From: CAZOIA01 sp964579675
GTDB taxonomy: Bacteria; Planctomycetota; Phycisphaerae; UBA1845; PWPN01
Assembly: GCA_964579675.1 (NCBI GenBank)
Contig: CAZOIA010000097.1
Span: forward strand, 1-21,662
DNA: 21,662 nucleotides
Reading direction: 5' to 3'
Shown here: positions 16,578-21,662 of the stretch, one piece after another
Numbering within the stretch: position 1 is the stretch's first letter
Layout of the letters: each line of letters begins with the position of its first letter
Translations under genes and position numbers: made by a program
The notes under the pieces: generated by a model
The model's database searches: none
What the model was told of the DNA's origin: nothing
What the model saw: only the letters and a program-made list of their open reading frames with translations

Positions 16578-17348
16578 TCAGAACGTGCACAGCAGGCCGC
16601 CGTCAGCGTAGATGGTGGTGCCGGTGATGTAACTGGCGTCGGGCCCGGCGAGGAACAGCGCCAGGCCGGCCATTTCCTCCGGGCGCGCCGCCCGGCGCAG
16701 GGGCAAGCGGTAACCTTCGACGTAATTCGCTTTGAACCAGTCGGTATCGAGCTCGCTGACGCCATCGTCACGGACGGACATCGGGGTGTCCACGAATCCG
16801 GGGGCAATGGCATTGACCAGGATGCCCCGGCCCGCCAGCTCGACCGCCAGGGCCCGGGTGTATTGCTTCAGCGCGCCCTTGGCCACCGCGTAACCCGAGC
16901 AACCCTTCTCAACGACCCGGTCGTGGACGCTGGTGACGTTGATGATGCGGCCCATGCGGTCGGGCATCATCGGGACCAGCGCCCGGACACAGTGCACCGT
17001 CCCGTAGAGCATGACGCGAATCGCCCTGTCCCATTCATCGAGCGGGGAGGTGATCGGATCGGCGACATAGGCGATCCCGGCGTTGTTGACGAGGATATGC
17101 ACCCGGCCCCAGGCGTCGTGCAGTTCCAGCACGGCCCGATTGACCTGATCCTCTATCGAGATGTCCACCGGCATCGCCCGGTGCCCGTCACCGGTGAACT
17201 CCTTCACCGCCTCGGCCAGCACCTTCTCCCGCCGGCCGAAGATCGCCACCGTCGCCCCCTCCGCGGCGAACCGCTTGGCGATCGCCCTGCCGATCCCCGT
17301 GCCTCCGCCGGTTACCACCGCGTAGCGGTTCTTGAGAATCATCTCCAT
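16578..17348 (-). CDS. SDR family NAD(P)-dependent oxidoreductase
   Basis: A 256-residue classical short-chain dehydrogenase. The Rossmann nucleotide motif TGGGTGIG is at residues 13-20; VDIS at 61-64; NNAG at 88-91; and the catalytic set Ser140, Tyr153 and Lys157 (YAVAK) is intact. The end has IAPGFVDTPM and the usual ADGG near the C-terminus. FGRR at 37-40 after beta-strand 2 would suit an NADP phosphate, though this is uncertain. The likely job is oxidation or reduction of a sugar or sugar acid, inferred from its position 73 nt after the enolase-superfamily gene on the same strand. The ATG at 17348 is chosen; the ATG two codons later is a near equivalent, with GAAGAG nearby as the only ribosome site candidate. 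Confidence 0.9.
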   Translation of the reverse strand: MEMILKNRYAVVTGGGTGIGRAIAKRFAAEGATVAIFGRREKVLAEAVKEFTGDGHRAMPVDISIEDQVNRAVLELHDAWGRVHILVNNAGIAYVADPITSPLDEWDRAIRVMLYGTVHCVRALVPMMPDRMGRIINVTSVHDRVVEKGCSGYAVAKGALKQYTRALAVELAGRGILVNAIAPGFVDTPMSVRDDGVSELDTDWFKANYVEGYRLPLRRAARPEEMAGLALFLAGPDASYITGTTIYADGGLLCTF

Positions 17349-17389
17349 GTTCTCTTCAGGAGGGGTCTCGCTTCGGCAACAATGGTTGG

Positions 17390-17395
17390 ATCATA
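17390..17395 (-). promoter_or_regulatory. possible extended -10 promoter of the SDR gene
   Basis: On the minus strand TGTTATGAT (TGn before TATGAT) lies 42 nt upstream of the SDR start in the 73-nt gap. No clear -35 box is visible, which extended -10 promoters tolerate. It would allow expression separate from the enolase-like gene. Confidence 0.3.
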
Positions 17396-17405
17396 ACAGT
17401 CATCG

Positions 17406-17426
17406 GTTGACATGATACCAGTCAAC
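17406..17426. repeat. inverted repeat GTTGAC / GTCAAC
   Basis: Six-base perfect inverted repeat with a nine-base spacer overlapping the stop codon of the enolase-like gene. It could be a weak hairpin or an operator for the downstream SDR gene; the sequence alone does not decide. Confidence 0.3.
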
Positions 17427-18588
17427 AATCCAGTACTGTAACACCCGCCACGTCGATTCGCACCGGTCGATGATACTGCTTGACGGTCTCCATATTGATC
17501 GCCGCACCCAGGCCCGGGGCATCCGTGAGTCGAACCCTGCCGTCCGGGCCTGGTTCCAGGCAAGGTGTGCACAGTGATTCCGCCAGCGGCGAGCCGGACT
17601 GCGGGTATTCCAGGTACCTGAACGGCTCGACGCCCGCGAACACGTGCAGGGCGGCGGCCAGGCTCAGCTTGCTCTTGAAGGTGTGGTTGACGTAGCAGGC
17701 GCCGTGCCGCTGGGCGAGCTTGCGGGTCTCGAAGGCCGAGGTGATGCCCCCGATCCGGCCCGCGTCGATCTGAATGAACGAGACGCCGCCATGCAGCACC
17801 AGGTCTTCGGCCGCCCGGACGGTATTGGACCCTTCGCCGCCGGCCAGCTTGACGGGCGAGGCCTTCGCGAGCCGGGCGTAGGCGTCGATCGCATGTGGAT
17901 GGAAGGGTTCCTCGAGCCAGGTGACGTTGAACTCGGCAAAGCGTTTGGCCCGCTCGAGCGCCGCCCGGTGGTCCTGCCCCCAGACACAGCCTGCGTCCAC
18001 CATGATCTCCGCATCGGGGCCCATGCCCTCGCGGGCGGCCCGCACCAGAGCGACGTCGTCTTCCAGGTCGCCTTTGCCCATCGGCCCCCAACCGAACTTG
18101 GCCGCAGTGAAGCCCGCCGCCGCCAACGACGCTGCCCGCTCCCGCGTCTGAGCTGGGGTGTCGCCGAACAGCACCGAGCCGTAGGGCTCCTTCGGGTGCG
18201 TTTCCGCGTCGCCCAGCAACCGCCAGACCGGCTGGCCGAGATGCTTGCCCAAAGCGTCCCACAGGGCGATGTCCGCCCCCGCGTACGCGTGATGGATCTG
18301 CTCGAGGTCGAGGCCGCGACGCCACACCTTGGCCTGGAGGCGGCTAAGGTCATCCGGTGTGTCGAAGGCCTCGCCCAGGATCGTCTCGCGGATACTGACG
18401 ATGTTGCTGTGTGATCGCGGGCAGCAGTAGGCCGCCATCGACACCAGCGGGGACGCGTCGCATTCGCCGAAACCCTCGATCCCGGTGTCGGTCCCGATCC
18501 GAACCAGCAGCGTGTCCTGTGTGCCGTCCGAGGCATCGACGATCTCCGGCAGAGCCAGGTAGTACAGGTCGATATCGGTGATTCGCAT
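17422..18588 (-). CDS. enolase superfamily enzyme (mandelate racemase / sugar-acid dehydratase-like)
   Basis: A 388-residue enzyme with an N-terminal capping domain and an (alpha/beta)7-beta barrel, which abstracts a proton next to a carboxylate bound to magnesium. Metal ligands are Asp198 (VDAG), Glu226 (EEPF) and Glu252 (GGEG); the catalytic dyad is Asp275 (QIDAG) and His302 (NHTF). Spacing between Glu226, Glu252, Asp275 and His302 equals that in mandelate racemase. Lys164 is present but the second Lys of the KxK motif is Gly (KFG), so a one-base, His-Asp mechanism is likely, as in some sugar-acid dehydratases; the substrate is not determined. The ATG at 18588 fits the family start; the frame is open to 19392 but unrelated there. 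It is divergent from the Gfo/Idh/MocA gene. Confidence 0.9.
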   Translation of the reverse strand: MRITDIDLYYLALPEIVDASDGTQDTLLVRIGTDTGIEGFGECDASPLVSMAAYCCPRSHSNIVSIRETILGEAFDTPDDLSRLQAKVWRRGLDLEQIHHAYAGADIALWDALGKHLGQPVWRLLGDAETHPKEPYGSVLFGDTPAQTRERAASLAAAGFTAAKFGWGPMGKGDLEDDVALVRAAREGMGPDAEIMVDAGCVWGQDHRAALERAKRFAEFNVTWLEEPFHPHAIDAYARLAKASPVKLAGGEGSNTVRAAEDLVLHGGVSFIQIDAGRIGGITSAFETRKLAQRHGACYVNHTFKSKLSLAAALHVFAGVEPFRYLEYPQSGSPLAESLCTPCLEPGPDGRVRLTDAPGLGAAINMETVKQYHRPVRIDVAGVTVLDC

Positions 18589-18696
18589 GGCGACAATGTC
18601 GCCGCTCGACCGCCATTCTGCAAGAGGTCGCATCGCCCCGAACGCTTGCCGGGGCGGGGAGGGTGCCCACGGCAAAGGAGCACCGCGCCAGAGCCC

Positions 18697-18725
18697 TTGA
18701 TTCTGCCGGTTCCGGCCGTTATAGG
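18697..18725 (+). promoter_or_regulatory. putative sigma70-type promoter of the Gfo/Idh/MocA gene
   Basis: TTGATT at 18697-18702 and TATAGG at 18720-18725, separated by 17 bp, in the 225-bp gap between the divergent genes. Each box matches the consensus at four of six positions. A start near 18732 would give a leader of about 80 nt, with an imperfect GTTG...CAAC repeat at 18728-18745 next to it. Confidence 0.45.
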
Positions 18726-18813
18726 GTGTTGCAAATTGGAACAACTCATTGCCTCGGACGGCCGGCAAGGGCGCGGCAGGCCGGAGAATGAGACGAGAAA
18801 GGAGACATGCGCG

Positions 18814-20001
18814 ATGGCCAAGTCCTGTAACGTCGCTTTGATCGGTCAGGGTTTCATGGGGCGCACGCACAGCAACGCGTACCTGAAGGTGGGCAAGTTC
18901 TTCACGAAGCTGCCCCGGAATCCGGTGATGCACACCAGCTTCGGCATGAAGGAAGAGAGGCCGCGGGCCTTCGCCAAACGTTGGGGCTGGCAGAACTGGT
19001 CCGATGACTGGAAGAAAGTGGTGCACGATGACGAGATCGATCTGGTTGACATCGTCACGCCAAATTACATGCACATGCCGCCGGCGATGGAGGCGTTGGC
19101 GGCGGGCAAGCCGGTGGCTTGTGAAAAGCCTATTGCCGGCACGCTCAAGGACGCCCGGAGAATGGTCCAGGCGGCCAAGAAGGCCAAGGCCAAGACGTTC
19201 GTCTGGTATAACTACCGCCGTTGCCCGGCCGTCGCCCTTGCCCACCAGTTGGTCAGGGCGGGCAAGATCGGGCGGATCTTCCACGTACGCTGCATCTACC
19301 TCCAGGACTGGGGCGGGCCGGACACGCCGTTGCTGTGGCGGTTCCAGAAGAAGCTCGCGGGAAGCGGCGCCCACGGCGATCTGAACGCCCACGTCGTCGA
19401 TATGGCCCGCTTCGTCACCGGGGACGAGATCGTCGAGGTGTCCGGGGCGATTGCCGAGACGTTCATCAAGGAGCGGACGATCCCGTCGGCGGGCCCGGCC
19501 GGTGGGATCGCCGGCGGCGCCCGGGGCAGCCGACGGAAGGGCAAGTCAGACGTGGACGACGCAGTCCTGTTCCTGGCCCGGTTCAAAAAGGGCGCCGTCG
19601 CCAGCTTCGAGTGCTCGCGCCTGGCCACCGGGTACATGAACCAGAACGGCATCGAGGTCCACGGCGACAAGGGAGCGATCCGGTTCCGCTTCGAGGACAT
19701 GAACTACCTGGAGTACCTGGATAACACGGGTGATCCGAAGGTGCGAGGCTGGACGAAGATCATGTGCACCTCGGCCGGGAACCATCCGTACGTGGATGCG
19801 TGGTGGCCCGACGCCCACATCCTGGGCTACGAGCATGGGTTCATCAACCAGGCCGCCGACACCATGCTGGCCCTGGCGGGCCGCAAGCCGGTGGTCCCGA
19901 TCCCGGACTTCGCCGACGCCTATGAGACCCAGCGGGTCCTGGAAGCCGCCCTGCTGTCGGCCAGGAGACGCTGTGCGGTCAAGATGAGCGAGGTTAAGTG
20001 A
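18814..20001 (+). CDS. Gfo/Idh/MocA family oxidoreductase
   Basis: A 395-residue NAD(P)-dependent dehydrogenase of sugars, inositols or related polyols. The N-terminal Rossmann motif is VALIGQGFMG (residues 7-16); the family's EKP motif is at 104-106, with Lys105 expected in catalysis; and GDLNAHVVDMARF (188-200) supplies the conserved Asp/His pair, with His193 the likely catalytic His. The beta-sheet C-terminal domain includes the usual EVHGDKGAIRF. A Gly/Ala-rich and basic stretch (about 224-245) precedes VDDAVLFLARF and looks like a flexible insertion. The ATG at 18814 is chosen, with AAAGGAG 9 nt upstream; an out-of-frame ATG lies 7 nt before it. Neighbours on the opposite strand are the enolase-like and SDR genes, suggesting shared carbohydrate oxidation. 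No signal peptide seen. Substrate unknown. Confidence 0.9.
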   Translation: MAKSCNVALIGQGFMGRTHSNAYLKVGKFFTKLPRNPVMHTSFGMKEERPRAFAKRWGWQNWSDDWKKVVHDDEIDLVDIVTPNYMHMPPAMEALAAGKPVACEKPIAGTLKDARRMVQAAKKAKAKTFVWYNYRRCPAVALAHQLVRAGKIGRIFHVRCIYLQDWGGPDTPLLWRFQKKLAGSGAHGDLNAHVVDMARFVTGDEIVEVSGAIAETFIKERTIPSAGPAGGIAGGARGSRRKGKSDVDDAVLFLARFKKGAVASFECSRLATGYMNQNGIEVHGDKGAIRFRFEDMNYLEYLDNTGDPKVRGWTKIMCTSAGNHPYVDAWWPDAHILGYEHGFINQAADTMLALAGRKPVVPIPDFADAYETQRVLEAALLSARRRCAVKMSEVK

Positions 20002-20007
20002 ACCAGC

Positions 20008-20039
20008 CCGAGGCCCTGTGTTGGCCCCGGGCCCTTCGG
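20008..20039. terminator. possible shared terminator of two convergent genes
   Basis: The 53-bp gap between the converging stops contains CCGAGGCCC pairing with GGGCC and TCGG across a two-base bulge, followed by TTCTGTT on the plus strand. The tail is weak, so the call rests mainly on position. Confidence 0.4.
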
Positions 20040-20054
20040 TTCTGTTGGCATTCC

Positions 20055-21440
20055 TCAGGATCCCAGTTGATCGTCCGGCACGTCCCGGGGCACGCCGTAC
20101 CCCAGGAAATGGAGGAACTGCGTGCGGGTCATGATGGGGATGGAGAGCGCCTTGGCTTCGTTCTCCACGGCATCGAAGGCCTCGCGTTTCTTCTTCAGTT
20201 CGCTGGCCCGTTCGCGTTCAGCCTCGGTGATGTCCGCCTCGGGCGACCCAGTGTCGGGCGAAGGCGGGGGCGCCCCCAGGACGACGAAATCGGTGCGGGT
20301 GTCAACCCGGCTCACGACCTTGCCGCCCCAGCGTTCGATAAGTCGAGTCACCTGGCTGCCTTGCGGATCCTCAATCTCTCCGTCGAAGTCCAGGTCGAAA
20401 CCGCCCGCCACCGCGAAGCGGAATTGCCGCGATTTGTCGAATACCGGGTTCGCGATCGCATCGCCCTCGAGGATGGGGTCGCCGCGGGTCTCCACGGTGG
20501 CGCGGCATTCGGAGGTCGTGTCAAACACGTTGGTCACTTGAATGGCCGCCTTGCCCTTGCCGCTGGCGGGGATGCCGCGATCAGCGGAGTAGACCGAGAA
20601 GGTCATGCCCGGCCTCACCCCGTCGCGTTGCCCCAGGTCGATGTAGACGATGTCCTCGCCGGCGAAGGTCCGCAGGATGTTCCCGTCCTTGATCTGAAGG
20701 ATCGAACGCTGCTCGCCGGTCGGTTTGAGACTGGCCAGTTGGGCCAGTAGTTCCTCGTTGTGTGCCCGGGCTTCTTCGAGGGCTGTTTTGGCCTTCTCCT
20801 CGGCGCCTCTCGCCTCGTCCCGTTCCTTGGCGATGCGTTCGCGCTGCTTAGCCCAGTCAGCCTTCAGAGCCTCGATGTCCTGGTTCGTCTTGTCACGGAA
20901 GTCGGCGTTTCCCCGGACAAGATCATCCTGTTGTTGCTTAAGTTCGTCGATCTGGCGGGTGAATGCCTCGTCCCTCGCCTTGGCGTCCGTGGTTGTCTTT
21001 TCCAACTCATCGCTCAGACTGTCACGCTGGGAACTGGTATCTTTCAGCTCCTTGGCCGTGGCGGAGAACAGGGCGTAGAGTTCTTCGAGCACGGTCAGGA
21101 GAGAAGAGTCGGCCGGGATGTCCGCGTCTCGCACGCGGGCGTCCTCGAGTACGGTTTCCTTGACCTGGCCGATTCTCTGCTTGATCTGGGCCAGATCGTC
21201 GGTCGGCTCGCCGATCACGTCCTTGGCGGCCGCGTTCAGGTCTCGCGCTGCTTTGCCAGCCTGCTCATCGGCGTTTTCCGCCCGCCGTTTCGCCCCTTGG
21301 ACTTCTGCCAGCAGCTCCGAGTGCTGCGTGTAGAGGATGATTGTGAAGGTGAGCGACGCGACCGTGAGAACCACGAACACGATCAATGCTACCTTCAACC
21401 CGGTTGGCCCACCTGCTAGTTGGGGCCTGGCCATTCCCAT
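20055..21440 (-). CDS. membrane-anchored coiled-coil protein with BRCT-like C-terminus
   Basis: A 461-residue protein of unknown function. A single membrane helix is at residues 15-37. A long charged region (about 40-238) is rich in Glu, Lys, Ala, Gln and Asp with heptad-like runs, typical of a coiled coil. Residues about 243-335 (DGNILRTFAGEDIVYIDLG...GVRPGMTFSVY) look like a small beta-barrel. Residues about 340-450 look BRCT-like: AVAGGFDLDFDG, then LIERWGGKV, TDFVVLG, and a final segment AKALSIPIMTRTQFLHFLGY that matches the 'A...gi.ii....Fl..l' end of BRCT domains. The ATG at 21440 has GGAG 8 nt upstream; the open frame extends to 21623 without similar character. Anchoring a BRCT-like domain to a membrane is unusual. 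Convergent with the preceding oxidoreductase gene. Confidence 0.8.
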   Translation of the reverse strand: MGMARPQLAGGPTGLKVALIVFVVLTVASLTFTIILYTQHSELLAEVQGAKRRAENADEQAGKAARDLNAAAKDVIGEPTDDLAQIKQRIGQVKETVLEDARVRDADIPADSSLLTVLEELYALFSATAKELKDTSSQRDSLSDELEKTTTDAKARDEAFTRQIDELKQQQDDLVRGNADFRDKTNQDIEALKADWAKQRERIAKERDEARGAEEKAKTALEEARAHNEELLAQLASLKPTGEQRSILQIKDGNILRTFAGEDIVYIDLGQRDGVRPGMTFSVYSADRGIPASGKGKAAIQVTNVFDTTSECRATVETRGDPILEGDAIANPVFDKSRQFRFAVAGGFDLDFDGEIEDPQGSQVTRLIERWGGKVVSRVDTRTDFVVLGAPPPSPDTGSPEADITEAERERASELKKKREAFDAVENEAKALSIPIMTRTQFLHFLGYGVPRDVPDDQLGS

Positions 21441-21662
21441 GATCGAAGCTCCATTGCCCTGAAGGAGGGAAGCACCGTTGACTTCAGTGGCGGCAGGGAC
21501 GCTATCGCCGCGTCGATGTCCCCGCCACCTGCGGGGGCGGGCAGCCAACGCCGAATTGTTGCCGCCCCGGCTGATGATGTCAACCGGCCGCCGCTCGTGC
21601 CCTTTCCTCCGGGTGCATGACACTTTGGGCGGCTTGTTGGAAGGCGCCGCCCCCAGGTGTTT

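Overview
The window is high-GC bacterial chromosome with densely packed genes, and most start sites are preceded by recognisable Shine-Dalgarno sequences. The gene content points to a diderm (Gram-negative-type) bacterium, most likely a member of the Planctomycetota. The evidence is a futalosine-pathway menaquinone gene (mqnE), a Kdo-phosphate phosphatase next to a very large LptC/OstA-like protein, a stand-alone EF-Tu domain-2 protein, a membrane-anchored TPR protein of the TMTC type and a GH38 alpha-mannosidase-like enzyme. The phylum is inferred from protein flavour; no rRNA or other marker is present.

Left arm (126-2670, minus strand): an M50 site-2-type protease gene is followed after 26 nt by trpS. 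Next come a small EF-Tu domain-2-like protein with its own TATAAT box and an Mth938-like protein. A 404-bp divergent spacer (2671-3074) separates the protease from the plus-strand block. It carries two degenerate arrays of an 8-bp unit in opposite orientation.

Central plus-strand block (3075-12286): a GH38 alpha-mannosidase-like gene overlaps by 8 nt a polytopic, TMTC-like, eight-TPR membrane protein. These are followed by kdsC and then a 1205-residue protein with an LptC-like start, a LptA/OstA-like end and internally repeated modules. The order kdsC then lptC/lptA mirrors the LPS-export gene order of Proteobacteria, here apparently condensed into one polypeptide. The block ends in a hairpin with a GTAA loop and seven Ts.

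Convergent spacer (12287-13218): this 932-bp region has no convincing protein gene. Its right half contains a chain of strong stems ending in a 12-bp GC hairpin followed by GATTTT. Two G.T pairs make the stems better on the plus strand than on the minus strand. This is the best candidate in the window for something undescribed, a structured RNA.

Right arm: minus-strand mqnE lies downstream of a GT-C-like membrane glycosyltransferase gene. An SDR dehydrogenase and an enolase-superfamily sugar-acid enzyme form a minus-strand pair, divergent from a Gfo/Idh/MocA oxidoreductase; together they look like a carbohydrate-oxidation locus. The last gene (20055-21440, minus) encodes a membrane-anchored coiled-coil protein with a beta-barrel-like region and a BRCT-like C-terminus. 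No tRNA, rRNA, CRISPR array, insertion sequence or phage gene was seen.
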